Made by a program: the position numbers and the translations under genes
Notes under the pieces: model-generated
The model's database searches: none
Seen by the model: only the letters and a program-made list of their open reading frames with translations
Told to the model about the DNA's origin: nothing
Shown: piece after piece, positions 4,886-13,402 of the stretch
Numbering within the stretch: the first letter of the stretch is position 1
How the letters are laid out: every line of letters begins with the position of its first letter
From: Lachnospiraceae bacterium UBA3632
GTDB taxonomy: Bacteria; Bacillota; Clostridia; Lachnospirales; Lachnospiraceae
NCBI GenBank assembly: GCA_002373975.1
Contig: DFKZ01000072.1
Span: forward strand, 537 to 14,549
Length of the DNA: 14,013 nt
Direction: 5' to 3'

Positions 4886-7800
4886 TTATAAAGATGCGAT
4901 ATCAACCAGCTCCAGTTTTTCCTGGGCCATCGCATTTTCAAGTGCGCGAGCCAGTGCATTTGCAGTATCCATGGCAGTTATGCAATAGACTCCTGTCTCG
5001 ATGGCATTTCGTCTGATGATGAATCCGTCTCTTGTTTTATCGCGTCCCTGAGTAGGAGTGTCTATAACAAGATCTATCCTGTGGCCGAGAATAAGGTCCA
5101 TTACCGTAGGACTTTCCTGGTGGATCTTGTTGACTTTTCTGGCCTTTATACCGGCCTCGTTAAGAGCGGCAGCGGTGGATCTGGTGGCATAGATGATATA
5201 TCCCAGCTTTTCAAATCTTTTTGCCACCTTGATGGCTTCTCCCTTGTCCGCATCCTTTACGGTGATTATCATCTGTTTGTGCTTGGGAAGCTGCACTCCG
5301 GCTCCAAGGAATGCTTTATAAAGCGCTTCGTCAAAATTCTTTGATATTCCGAGGCATTCTCCCGTAGACTTCATTTCAGGCCCTAAGCTTATCTCCGCAC
5401 CTCTTATCTTCTCAAAAGAGAATACCGGCATCTTAATTGCGTAATAATCGGCCTCAGGCTGAAGACCGGGCTTATATCCCAGCTCCTTTATCGTCTTCCC
5501 GATGATCACTTCCGTAGCAAGGTCAACGATGGGGATCCCCGTCACCTTGCTGATATAAGGAACGGTCCTTGAGGATCTGGGGTTGACCTCTATAACATAC
5601 ACATCCTCATCTATAGCGATAAACTGGATGTTTATCATACCCTTTACGTGTAGTGCTTTTGCCAGACGCCTCGTGTATTCCGCGATCTTATCCTTGATAA
5701 GCCTTCCGATAGTGGGAGCGGGATAAACCGAGATAGAATCTCCTGAGTGGATTCCCGTCCTCTCGATATGTTCCATGATCCCCGGAATCAGTATGTCCGT
5801 TCCGTCACATACCGCATCAACTTCGATCTCCTTACCCTGCAGGTATTTATCTACCAGGATGGGATGATCCTGCGCTATGCGGTTAATGATCTCCATGAAC
5901 TCTTCTATTTCCTGATCGTTCGTGGCTATCTGCATTCCCTGTCCGCCAAGCACGTAGGAAGGGCGTACCAATACGGGATATCCCAGCCTGTTAGCCACTT
6001 CCTTGGCTTCCTCGGCAGTGTAGACAGTACCTCCCGCGGCGCGAGGTATACCGGTCTCCTGTAATATCTTGTCGAAGAGTTCTCTGTCCTCTGCAGCGTC
6101 CACATCCTCCGCTTTGGTTCCAAGGATGGGAACACCTATTCTCATAAGATGCTCCGTCAGCTTTATGGCAGTCTGTCCGCCAAACTGTACAACCGCTCCG
6201 TCGGGCTTTTCGATGTCAACGATAGCTTCAACATCCTCATTGGTAAGCGGCTCAAAGTACAGCTTGTCTGCAATGTCAAAGTCGGTGGATACGGTCTCCG
6301 GATTGTTGTTGATGATTATGGTTTCATATCCGGCTTTAGCAAATGCCCATGTGGCATGTACCGAGCAGTAATCGAACTCTATTCCCTGTCCGATCCTTAT
6401 AGGTCCGGAACCGAGTACGAGTACTTTTTTCTTTCCCTCGGTCTTTCTGGCTTCGTTCTCTCCGCCGTATACGGAATAATAATAAGGGGTGGCCGCATCA
6501 AATTCCGCAGCGCAGGTATCAACTATCTTGTAGACCGGAGTGATGCCTTTTTCTCTTCTGAGAGAAAGGATCTCCTCTTCCTTTTTGCCGGTAAAACGCG
6601 CGATCACATTATCGGGGAATTCCAGTCTTTTTGCTTCTTTCAGAAGTTCTTCGCTCAGCTCTTTGCCGGATGTTTTGACTTCCTCGAGAGCGTACTCTGT
6701 TTTTACGATCCTGTTTATCTTATCTATGAACCATTCGTCTATCATGGTGATCTCGTGAATGGTCTTATAGTCGATTCCTTTTCTGAGAGCCTCGGCAATT
6801 ACCCAGATACGCATATCATCGACTGTCTTAAGTCTCTCTTTGAGTTCCTCCGCATCAAGGGATGAAAAGTCATAGCTTCTTAAGCAGTCCACATGCTGTT
6901 CAAGGGATCTGATTGCTTTCATCAGCGCTCCCTCAAAATTATTGCAGATACTCATTACCTCACCGGTCGCCTTCATCTGTGTGGTGAGGCTTCTCTTTGC
7001 GGTGATGAATTTATCGAAGGGAAGGCGCGGCATCTTTACAACGCAGTAATCAAGCGCAGGCTCAAAAGATGCGTATGTCTTTTTGGTGATCGCATTTTTG
7101 ATCTCATCAAGAGTAAAGCCAAGAGCGATCTTGGCGGCAACCTTTGCGATAGGATATCCCGTTGCCTTTGAGGCAAGTGCCGACGAGCGTGATACTCTGG
7201 GGTTAACTTCTATTACACAGTACTCAAAGCTGGTGGGATGAAGGGCAAACTGTACGTTGCATCCGCCTGTTATCTTCAGCTCAGATATTATCTTGAGTGC
7301 AGAAGTGCGGAGCATCTGGTACTCTTTGTCCGAAAGTGTCTGCGAGGGAGCCACAACTATTGAATCTCCCGTATGCACTCCGACAGGATCGATATTTTCC
7401 ATGTTGCAGACGGTGATAACGTTTCCTGCACTGTCGCGCATCACCTCATATTCGATCTCTTTCCAGCCTGCGATGCAACGCTCAACAAGCACCTCTCCCA
7501 CTCTGGAAAGTCTGAGTCCGTTTTCGAGTATCTCTTCAAGCTCTGTCTGATTATGGGCTATTCCTCCTCCCGATCCGCCCAGTGTATATGCGGGCCTTAA
7601 TACAACGGGATAGCCTATGCTGTTGGTGAATCTGATTCCGTCCTCTACGCTCTTAACAACAAGCGAAGCAGCCACAGGCTCACCTATGCGTTCCATCAGG
7701 TCTTTGAATTCCTGGCGTCCTTCGGCGTTTCTGATGGTCTCTGCAGTGGTTCCCAGAAGGGTTACATTATGCTCTTTAAGGAATCCCGATTCTTCAAGCT

Positions 7801-8101
7801 CCATTCCAAGGTTTAGACCTGCCTGGCCTCCCAGGGTGGGAAGAATGGAATCCGGTTTTTCCTTTTCGATTATCTGCTCCAGCACAGGTACCGTGAGGGG
7901 CTCTATATAAACCTTGTCCGCTATATTTTTGTCCGTCATAATGGTGGCGGGATTGGAGTTAACGAGGATAACCTCCACGCCTTCCTCCTTAAGAGAGCGG
8001 CAGGCCTGAGTTCCGGCGTAATCAAATTCCGCCGCCTGTCCGATCACTATCGGACCGGAACCTATTACCATTACGCGTTTTACATTTTCATTCTTAGGCA
8101 T
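4886..8101 (-). CDS. carB: carbamoyl phosphate synthase large subunit
   Basis: 1071-aa synthetase subunit: makes carbamoyl phosphate from bicarbonate, two ATP and ammonia channelled from CarA, feeding pyrimidine and arginine synthesis. The length is normal. The internal duplication is clear: VMVIGSGPIVIGQAAEFDYAG (residues 10-30) opens the first ATP-grasp half (carboxyphosphate) and VLVLGSGPIRIGQGIEFDY (about 560-578) the second (carbamate kinase half). The paired metal/ATP-site motifs VIEVNPRVSRSSALASK (296-312) and VIEVNPRSSRTVPYISK are both present. The C-terminal 132 residues (from about 940) form the MGS-like allosteric domain where UMP, IMP or ornithine bind in homologues, with TRSTAAAL and PTQGRDKTRDGF. 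No key residue appears lost. The ATG is two bases after the carA stop, with AAGGA at the carA end as ribosome binding site, so the two are co-translated. Confidence 0.98.
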   Translation of the reverse strand: MPKNENVKRVMVIGSGPIVIGQAAEFDYAGTQACRSLKEEGVEVILVNSNPATIMTDKNIADKVYIEPLTVPVLEQIIEKEKPDSILPTLGGQAGLNLGMELEESGFLKEHNVTLLGTTAETIRNAEGRQEFKDLMERIGEPVAASLVVKSVEDGIRFTNSIGYPVVLRPAYTLGGSGGGIAHNQTELEEILENGLRLSRVGEVLVERCIAGWKEIEYEVMRDSAGNVITVCNMENIDPVGVHTGDSIVVAPSQTLSDKEYQMLRTSALKIISELKITGGCNVQFALHPTSFEYCVIEVNPRVSRSSALASKATGYPIAKVAAKIALGFTLDEIKNAITKKTYASFEPALDYCVVKMPRLPFDKFITAKRSLTTQMKATGEVMSICNNFEGALMKAIRSLEQHVDCLRSYDFSSLDAEELKERLKTVDDMRIWVIAEALRKGIDYKTIHEITMIDEWFIDKINRIVKTEYALEEVKTSGKELSEELLKEAKRLEFPDNVIARFTGKKEEEILSLRREKGITPVYKIVDTCAAEFDAATPYYYSVYGGENEARKTEGKKKVLVLGSGPIRIGQGIEFDYCSVHATWAFAKAGYETIIINNNPETVSTDFDIADKLYFEPLTNEDVEAIVDIEKPDGAVVQFGGQTAIKLTEHLMRIGVPILGTKAEDVDAAEDRELFDKILQETGIPRAAGGTVYTAEEAKEVANRLGYPVLVRPSYVLGGQGMQIATNDQEIEEFMEIINRIAQDHPILVDKYLQGKEIEVDAVCDGTDILIPGIMEHIERTGIHSGDSISVYPAPTIGRLIKDKIAEYTRRLAKALHVKGMINIQFIAIDEDVYVIEVNPRSSRTVPYISKVTGIPIVDLATEVIIGKTIKELGYKPGLQPEADYYAIKMPVFSFEKIRGAEISLGPEMKSTGECLGISKNFDEALYKAFLGAGVQLPKHKQMIITVKDADKGEAIKVAKRFEKLGYIIYATRSTAAALNEAGIKARKVNKIHQESPTVMDLILGHRIDLVIDTPTQGRDKTRDGFIIRRNAIETGVYCITAMDTANALARALENAMAQEKLELVDIASL

Positions 8102-8103
8102 AA

Positions 8104-9288
8104 TTATCTGTCCTTCATCATCTTTATAAATCTGTCAAACAGGTATCCGGAATCCTGCGGGCCGGGGCAGGCCTCGGGGTGGAACTGTACGGTAAATATG
8201 TTCTTTCCCGTGTACTTAAGACCCTCATTGGTCCCATCATTGACATTTATGAATGCCGGAACCGCTGTTTTCTCATCCAGCTTATCTGTATCAACCACAT
8301 ATCCGTGATTCTGAGAGGATATATACACCCTTCCGGTTGCCAGATCCTTTACGGGATGGTTCCCTCCTCGGTGTCCGTATTTTAACTTGTGTGTATCCGC
8401 TCCCGTAGCAAGTGCCATCAGCTGATGTCCAAGACATATCGCAAATATCGGAATGTCACTGTCATAGAGTTTCTTAATCTCATCTATGATGGGTCCGCAG
8501 TCCTTCGGATCTCCCGGTCCGTTTGAAAGCATGATCCCGTCGGGCTTATCCGCCAGTATCTCCTCTGCCTTTGTCAGTGCGGGGTATATCGTAACGTCGC
8601 ATCCTCTGGCTGCAAGCGAAGCTGCTATGTTTTTCTTGGCGCCGAAGTCAAAGAGCGCAACTTTGAGGCCTGCTCCGTTAAGCTCGGTCACAAGGGACGG
8701 TCTCTTTTCTCTCTCCCCCTTCTCAAAAGCCTCTTTGTCAAATATCGAAAGCCCGGAAACCGGACCGTTCTCGGAAAGGTCCTTTGATCCCATCACCGTA
8801 TATTTTTCGTGGCAGGTGACCTTTTCCACCACTTTGCCTGTGGTATAAGCCTTCATTTTCGGAGTCAGCTCATCGATGCTGAAATTTTCATTCGTTGTAA
8901 TGCAGCCGTTCATGGTTCCTTTTTCTCTTAGGATCCTGGTCAGCTGTCTTGTGTCGATGCCTGTGATCCCGGGAATTCCCTGCTCTTCCATAAACTGCTG
9001 AAGCGTGCAGTCACATCTGAAGTTGCTTGGATGTTCCGCAACTTCTCTCACTATAAATCCGTCGGGCCATGCCTGTCTTGATTCCATATCTTCATAGCAT
9101 ACACCGTAATTGCCTATGAGCGGATATGTCATGCACACAGCCTGTCCCGCGTAGGAAGGGTCTGTCAGCACTTCAAGGTAGCCTGCCATCGAAGTGTTGA
9201 ACACTATCTCGCTTATCACTTCCTTTTCTGCGCCGAAGTGAGTTCCTTCAAACACAGTTCCGTCTTCCAGTATCAAATAAGCCTTCAT
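8104..9288 (-). CDS. carA: carbamoyl phosphate synthase small (glutaminase) subunit
   Basis: 394-aa class I glutamine amidotransferase subunit that releases ammonia from glutamine for CarB. The N-terminal CPSase_sm_chain domain (residues 1-135) includes the typical FNTSMAGYLEVLTDPSYAGQ and GITGIDTRQLTRILREKG. The GATase domain (about 209-394) has the nucleophile Cys285 in FAICLGHQLMALATG and His370/Glu372 in VQFHPEACPGP. Residues about 160-207, between the domains, are longer than I recall for many CarA proteins (E. coli 382 aa, B. subtilis 364) and rich in charged residues, probably a linker insertion. AGGAG at 9295-9299 lies six bases before the ATG. It is followed by carB after two bases and preceded by a short structured leader with its own candidate promoter. 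Confidence 0.98.
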   Translation of the reverse strand: MKAYLILEDGTVFEGTHFGAEKEVISEIVFNTSMAGYLEVLTDPSYAGQAVCMTYPLIGNYGVCYEDMESRQAWPDGFIVREVAEHPSNFRCDCTLQQFMEEQGIPGITGIDTRQLTRILREKGTMNGCITTNENFSIDELTPKMKAYTTGKVVEKVTCHEKYTVMGSKDLSENGPVSGLSIFDKEAFEKGEREKRPSLVTELNGAGLKVALFDFGAKKNIAASLAARGCDVTIYPALTKAEEILADKPDGIMLSNGPGDPKDCGPIIDEIKKLYDSDIPIFAICLGHQLMALATGADTHKLKYGHRGGNHPVKDLATGRVYISSQNHGYVVDTDKLDEKTAVPAFINVNDGTNEGLKYTGKNIFTVQFHPEACPGPQDSGYLFDRFIKMMKDR

Positions 9289-9299
9289 TATGATCTCCT

Positions 9300-9369
9300 A
9301 AAAAATCGCCGATTAAACGCACCTCCCCCTTGGTCCTACTCCTTCGTAGAGAAGCCGATAATCGGCGGT
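9300..9369 (-). promoter_or_regulatory. carAB leader with terminator-like and alternative hairpin
   Basis: On the minus strand CGCCGATTA (9359-9367) can pair perfectly with TAATCGGCG (9307-9315), and six T follow (9300-9305), directly before the AGGAG of carA. The 5' arm can instead fold locally as GCCGAT-A-ATCGGC (9354-9366), which would prevent the long stem. The 43-base loop contains CTTC/GAAG and CTAC/GTAG complementary stretches. This is the layout of an attenuator or a ribosome-binding-site switch. No match to the PyrR-binding consensus (UCCAGAGAGGCU) or a T-box motif was found, so the signal is unknown. Confidence 0.5.
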
Positions 9370-9375
9370 ATTTAC

Positions 9376-9381
9376 ATTATA
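9376..9381 (-). promoter_or_regulatory. candidate -10 of a carAB promoter
   Basis: Perfect minus-strand TATAAT just past the purL stop codon, placing a start near 9369 at the first base of the hairpin leader. The -35 region (9399-9404, TGAAGT) is poor, so a helper protein or read-through from purL may be needed. The bases running out of the -10 (TAATGTAAATA) differ by one internal base from the purL-upstream repeat core. Confidence 0.4.
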
Positions 9382-9387
9382 TTTATC

Positions 9388-12300
9388 TTACAGGAAGTAC
9401 TTCACACCCGCTTCAAAGATCTTCAGATCCTGCTCGCCGTAAATGTTGATCGCAACCCCTTTGCCGCGACGCTCTGCATGCGCCATCTTTCCGAAGCACC
9501 TTCCGTCGGGAGAAGTGATTCCCTCGATAGCACAGTACGATCCGTTCACATTCCACTCTTCATCCATGGAAACATTCCCGTCAAAGTCGGCATACTGAGT
9601 AGCAACCTGCCCATTCTCAAACAGCTTCTTTATCACATCCTGAGGTGCTACAAACCTTCCCTCACCATGCGATGCAGGGCTGCAGTAGGTTGCACCGGGC
9701 TCTGCAAGTGCAAGCCAGGGGCTCTTGTTCGAAACAACCTTTGTATAAACCATCTTCGAAATATGACGGCTTATGGTGTTGAACGTAAGCGTAGCGGACT
9801 CTGCGTTCTGCCCTGTGATCTCACCGTTAGGAACAAGTCCCAGCTTGATAAGAGCCTGAAATCCGTTACAGATACCAAGAGCAAGTCCGTCTCTTTCATT
9901 GAGAAGCCTTGTAACAGCTGCCTTGAGCTTTTCATTCTGGAATGCTGTCGCAAAGAACTTCGCACTTCCGTCAGGCTCATCACCTGCGGAGAATCCGCCG
10001 GGGAACATGATTATCTGCGCATTATCGATTGCATTTACATATTCATCAACAGATTCCGTTATCTGCGATCCCGTCATATTGCGGAATACCTTTGTTACCA
10101 CATTTGCACCCGCGTTTTCAAATGCTCTGGCGGAATCATACTCACAGTTTGTTCCCGGGAATACGGGGATAAATACCGTAGGTTTAGCCACCTTATTCTT
10201 GCATACATAGATGCTATCCGCCTTGTAAACAGGGCTCTGCACCGCATCCTTTGACTTGGATGCCCTTGTGGGAAATACCTTTTCAAGGGTGCCTGTCCAG
10301 ACTTCCTCCGCACCTCTCAATGTGATCTTCTCATCTCCGAATGCAAACTCAGGCTCCGAAGTAACCGTTCCCACAACGTCATATTCGATATCCGAAAGAG
10401 CTTCGAGTCTGTCTGCGGGAATCTCAGCCAGGATATTTCCCAGTCCGTTTTCAAAGAGTTCCTCAAGATCAAGCCCGGTATCAAACTTCACACCGAATCC
10501 GTTTCCGAATGCCATCTTTGCAGCGGCTGCAGCAATACCCTTGCTGTCCAAAGCATAAGCGGCCTTTATTATTCCCTTTCCGCTTATCTCATGTATCTTG
10601 GCGTAAAGCTCGGATACGGCTTCATACATGGGAATATCAAAATCATCCTTTTCAATTCTGAAAAGTACCAGCTTATCTCCTGCAGCTTTGAGCTCGGGTG
10701 TGATGATATCTTTGTCTTTTGCAATATCTACCGCAAAGGATACAAGTGTGGGAGGCACATCTATATCGTTGAAGGTTCCGGACATGGAATCCTTTCCCCC
10801 GATGGAAGGAAGCCCGAATCCGATCTGGGCATCATAAGCCCCCAGAAGCGCCGCAAAAGGCTGGCTCCAGCGTTCGGGATCCGATGTCATCCTGCGGAAG
10901 TACTCCTGAAATGTAAATCTTATCCTGGAAGCATCTCCTCCGCTTGCCACGATCCTTGCCATTGATTCGGTCACAGCATAGATCGCACCGTGATAAGGGC
11001 TCCAGCTTGAAAGATATGGATCGAAGCCATAGCTCATCATGGTGACGGTGTCGGTGGTCCCTTCAAGTGTGGGAAGCTTTGCTACCATCGACTGAGTCTC
11101 TGTCAGCTGATACTTGCCACCATAGGGCATAAGCACGCTGCCCGCTCCGATGGATGAGTCAAACATCTCCACAAGGCCCTTCTGAGAACATACGTTTAGA
11201 TCGCGCAGAGTGGCGAGAAACGCCTGTTCAAAGCTTTCCTTTGTAACCGCATCCGCTACAGCGGGAATAGAAATCTTTTCGAAATAATTATCTTCCTCCG
11301 AAGGGATATCCACTTTAACGGATGTCTCCTGATGGGCTCCGTTGGTATCGAGGAATGATCTTTTCAGGTTAACGATGGGCTCTCCTCTCCAGTTGAGCAC
11401 CAGCCTGGGCTCCTCCGTAACAGTTGCCACGGCGACAGCTTCCAGATTCTCCTCATCGGCATACTTGAGGAAGGCATCTACATTCGCGGGGTCAACAACT
11501 ACAGCCATTCTCTCCTGAGATTCGGAGATGGCAAGCTCGGTTCCGTCGAGTCCGGCATATTTCTTGGGTACTTTATCAAGGTCAACTACAAGACCGTCAG
11601 CGAGCTCGCCGATAGCCACGGATACTCCGCCCGCACCGAAATCGTTGCACTTCTTTATAAGCTTTGTAACCTCGGCTCTTCTGAAAAGCCTCTGGATCTT
11701 TCTCTCTGTAGGTGCGTTACCCTTCTGAACTTCGGCGCCGCATGTCTCGATGGAGCTGGTGGTATGCACCTTGGATGAACCGGTTGCGCCTCCGCATCCG
11801 TCACGTCCCGTTCTTCCGCCGAGCAGGATGATTATATCTCCGGGATCGGATGTCTCGCGGATAACGTTCCTTCTGGGAGCTGCTCCCATTACCGCACCGA
11901 TCTCCATACGCTTTGCAACATAATCGGGGTGATATACTTCCTTGACATAGCCGGTAGCGAGACCTATCTGGTTACCGTATGATGAATATCCGCTGGCTGC
12001 GGTCTTAACAAGCTTTTTCTGGGAAAGCTTTCCCTTTAATGTCTGTGATACCGGAACTGTAGGATCTGCCGCGCCGGTGACACGCATAGCCTGATATACA
12101 TATCCTCTTCCCGAAAGGGGATCTCTTATTGCTCCGCCAAGGCAGGTTGCCGCGCCTCCGAAAGGCTCGATCTCCGTAGGGTGATTGTGGGTTTCATTTT
12201 TGAAAAATACAAGCCACTCCTCAGTCTCTCTTCTGTCGCCGTAGTCCATCTCGACAGGAACCACGATGGAGCAGGCATTTATCTCATCCGATTCTTCCTG

Positions 12301-13179
12301 ATCTTCGAGCTTTCCGTCCTTCTTAAGCTTCTTGGCAGCTATGGTGGCGAGGTCCATAAGGCATGAAAACTTATCATCCCTGCCTGCAAAAAGCTCTTCC
12401 CTTGTATCGAGATAGCTCTGGTATGTAGTCTCGATGGGTGAACGGTAATATCCCTCTCCGAACTCAACATCCTTAAGCTCTGTGGAGAAGGTGGTGTGGC
12501 GGCAATGATCCGACCAGTAGGTATCAAGAACACGGATCTCTGTCATGGAAGGATCGCGGTTCTCGTCATTTTTGAAATAATTCTGAATATGCTGGAAATC
12601 CCTGAAGGTCATGGCCAGACCGAGGGAATCGTATAATTCCTTCAGATCCTTTTCATCGAGGTCCTTAAATCCGTCAAAGATCTTGACGCTCGCGGGCTCA
12701 TCATATACAGCGATCAGGGTATCGGGCTTTTCAAGGCCGGTCTCTCTTGAATCAACCGGGTTGATGCAATAACCCTTTATACGGTCAAACTCATCATCCG
12801 TAATACTTCCTGTTATCATATAGGTAACAGCCGTGCGAATGACGGGATTTTCGTTTTCATTAAGGAACTGAACGCACTGAACAGCTGAATCGGCTCTCTG
12901 GTCAAACTGACCGGGAAGGAACTCTACCGAAAAGACTCGGCTACCTGCGGGGATGTCTATTGTTTCCATATATAGATCGTCTACAGGCGGTTCGGAAAAA
13001 ACTGTCCTGCAGGCTTTCTCAAAAGTGGCATCGGAGATATTCTCCACATCATAGCGGATAAATATCCTTACCTCTTCCACGTTTATTCCAAGATAATTCT
13101 TAAGCTCCTCGTGAAGCTCGTTTGCCTTTACCGCGAAAGGCTTTTTCTTTTCGACGTATACTCGTCTTACATTTCCCAT
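9388..13179 (-). CDS. purL: phosphoribosylformylglycinamidine synthase (single-chain, with glutaminase domain)
   Basis: 1263-aa cytoplasmic enzyme of de novo purine synthesis: FGAR + Gln + ATP to FGAM. It is the long single-chain form combining PurS-, PurL- and PurQ-like parts (TIGR01857-type clade, common in Clostridia). The PurS-like region is about 1-160; DTYWSDHCRHTTF (219-231) and FFKNETHNHPTEIEPFGGA (325-343) mark the first AIRS-type half; GGRTGRDGCGGATGSSK is the phosphate/ATP loop; GGKDSMSGTF belongs to the second half. The glutaminase occupies about 1000-1263 with nucleophile Cys1104 (LALGICNGFQAL) and His1234/Glu1236 (KMAHAERRG). AGGAG at 13190-13194, ten bases upstream, supports the ATG. 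No separate purS or purQ is needed or seen. It is followed by carA after 99 bases; the upstream region holds an eight-unit direct-repeat array. Confidence 0.97.
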   Translation of the reverse strand: MGNVRRVYVEKKKPFAVKANELHEELKNYLGINVEEVRIFIRYDVENISDATFEKACRTVFSEPPVDDLYMETIDIPAGSRVFSVEFLPGQFDQRADSAVQCVQFLNENENPVIRTAVTYMITGSITDDEFDRIKGYCINPVDSRETGLEKPDTLIAVYDEPASVKIFDGFKDLDEKDLKELYDSLGLAMTFRDFQHIQNYFKNDENRDPSMTEIRVLDTYWSDHCRHTTFSTELKDVEFGEGYYRSPIETTYQSYLDTREELFAGRDDKFSCLMDLATIAAKKLKKDGKLEDQEESDEINACSIVVPVEMDYGDRRETEEWLVFFKNETHNHPTEIEPFGGAATCLGGAIRDPLSGRGYVYQAMRVTGAADPTVPVSQTLKGKLSQKKLVKTAASGYSSYGNQIGLATGYVKEVYHPDYVAKRMEIGAVMGAAPRRNVIRETSDPGDIIILLGGRTGRDGCGGATGSSKVHTTSSIETCGAEVQKGNAPTERKIQRLFRRAEVTKLIKKCNDFGAGGVSVAIGELADGLVVDLDKVPKKYAGLDGTELAISESQERMAVVVDPANVDAFLKYADEENLEAVAVATVTEEPRLVLNWRGEPIVNLKRSFLDTNGAHQETSVKVDIPSEEDNYFEKISIPAVADAVTKESFEQAFLATLRDLNVCSQKGLVEMFDSSIGAGSVLMPYGGKYQLTETQSMVAKLPTLEGTTDTVTMMSYGFDPYLSSWSPYHGAIYAVTESMARIVASGGDASRIRFTFQEYFRRMTSDPERWSQPFAALLGAYDAQIGFGLPSIGGKDSMSGTFNDIDVPPTLVSFAVDIAKDKDIITPELKAAGDKLVLFRIEKDDFDIPMYEAVSELYAKIHEISGKGIIKAAYALDSKGIAAAAAKMAFGNGFGVKFDTGLDLEELFENGLGNILAEIPADRLEALSDIEYDVVGTVTSEPEFAFGDEKITLRGAEEVWTGTLEKVFPTRASKSKDAVQSPVYKADSIYVCKNKVAKPTVFIPVFPGTNCEYDSARAFENAGANVVTKVFRNMTGSQITESVDEYVNAIDNAQIIMFPGGFSAGDEPDGSAKFFATAFQNEKLKAAVTRLLNERDGLALGICNGFQALIKLGLVPNGEITGQNAESATLTFNTISRHISKMVYTKVVSNKSPWLALAEPGATYCSPASHGEGRFVAPQDVIKKLFENGQVATQYADFDGNVSMDEEWNVNGSYCAIEGITSPDGRCFGKMAHAERRGKGVAINIYGEQDLKIFEAGVKYFL

Positions 13180-13227
13180 TGAAACTTTTCTCCTATGAAA
13201 AATCTTTCTGTTCCGTGTTTTACTTAC

Positions 13228-13385
13228 TTATGTAAACTATTCTTTTTATGTAAACCAAAATTGTGTTATGTCAACCATTTTGGCATTTATGTAAACCACT
13301 TTTTAGCAGTTATGTAAATTTCCAAAAAACTTATGTAAATCCGGCATATATGTTATGTAAATCATGCCTTTGTGTTATGTAAATC
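13228..13385. repeat. array of eight phased 11-bp direct repeats upstream of purL
   Basis: Units on the plus strand begin at 13228, 13246, 13266, 13287, 13310, 13331, 13353 and 13375. Consensus TTATGTAAAYC: TTATGTAAACT, TTATGTAAACC, TTATGTCAACC, TTATGTAAACC, TTATGTAAATT, then TTATGTAAATC three times. Start-to-start spacings are 18, 20, 21, 23, 21, 22 and 22, mean 21.0 bp. Spacers are A/T-rich and mostly not conserved, apart from TGTG or TG before units 3, 7 and 8 and GGCAT before units 4 and 7. Units near purL have C, units near pnp have T, at position 10. All point the same way, opposite to purL transcription. No coding capacity is visible; a multi-site protein-binding region is the likely role. 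Confidence 0.9.
13245..13274 (-). promoter_or_regulatory. candidate purL promoter within the repeat array
   Basis: Unit 3 is the only one with C at position 7, which turns the minus strand from TTTACA into a perfect -35 TTGACA (13269-13274). After 18 bases CATAAA (13245-13250, part of unit 2) is a four-of-six -10. Start would be near 13238, giving a 5' UTR of about 60 bases. Each other unit also offers TTTACA (five of six), so alternative weak promoters are possible. Confidence 0.35.
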
Positions 13386-13402
13386 AATTCTTATATTCTA
13401 CA

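Noticed and set aside
4759..4959. An N-terminal extension of the response regulator
   Set aside because: The open frame runs through the carB terminator and the carB 3' end, and the extension looks non-protein-like. The ATG at 4758 has a good ribosome binding site.
4046..7910. Numerous open frames on the strand opposite carB and the response regulator
   Set aside because: All overlap strongly conserved coding sequence, lack ribosome binding sites, and show the skewed composition of antisense frames.
9300..9369. PyrR-binding attenuator or T-box ahead of carA
   Set aside because: The PyrR loop consensus and the T-box sequence were looked for and not found. The element is kept only as an unassigned leader.
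9238..10254. A 338-codon plus-strand ORF opposite carA and purL
   Set aside because: It is antisense to the conserved C-terminal glutaminase of PurL and the start of CarA, with no homology-like motif or ribosome binding site; a shadow frame.
13343..13368. GGCAT/ATGCC inverted repeat flanking array unit 7
   Set aside because: Only five base pairs around a 16-base interior and not found around other units except a lone GGCAT before unit 4; probably chance.
13228..13385. The repeat array as a CRISPR or as DnaA boxes
   Set aside because: An 11-bp repeat with 7-12-bp spacers is far too short for CRISPR and no cas gene is present. The unit TTATGTAAA does not match the DnaA box TTATNCACA.
13228..13385. 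Repeated ATG-TAA start-stop mini-ORFs on the plus strand in the array
   Set aside because: No ribosome binding site precedes any unit, and the ATGTAA follows simply from the repeat sequence.
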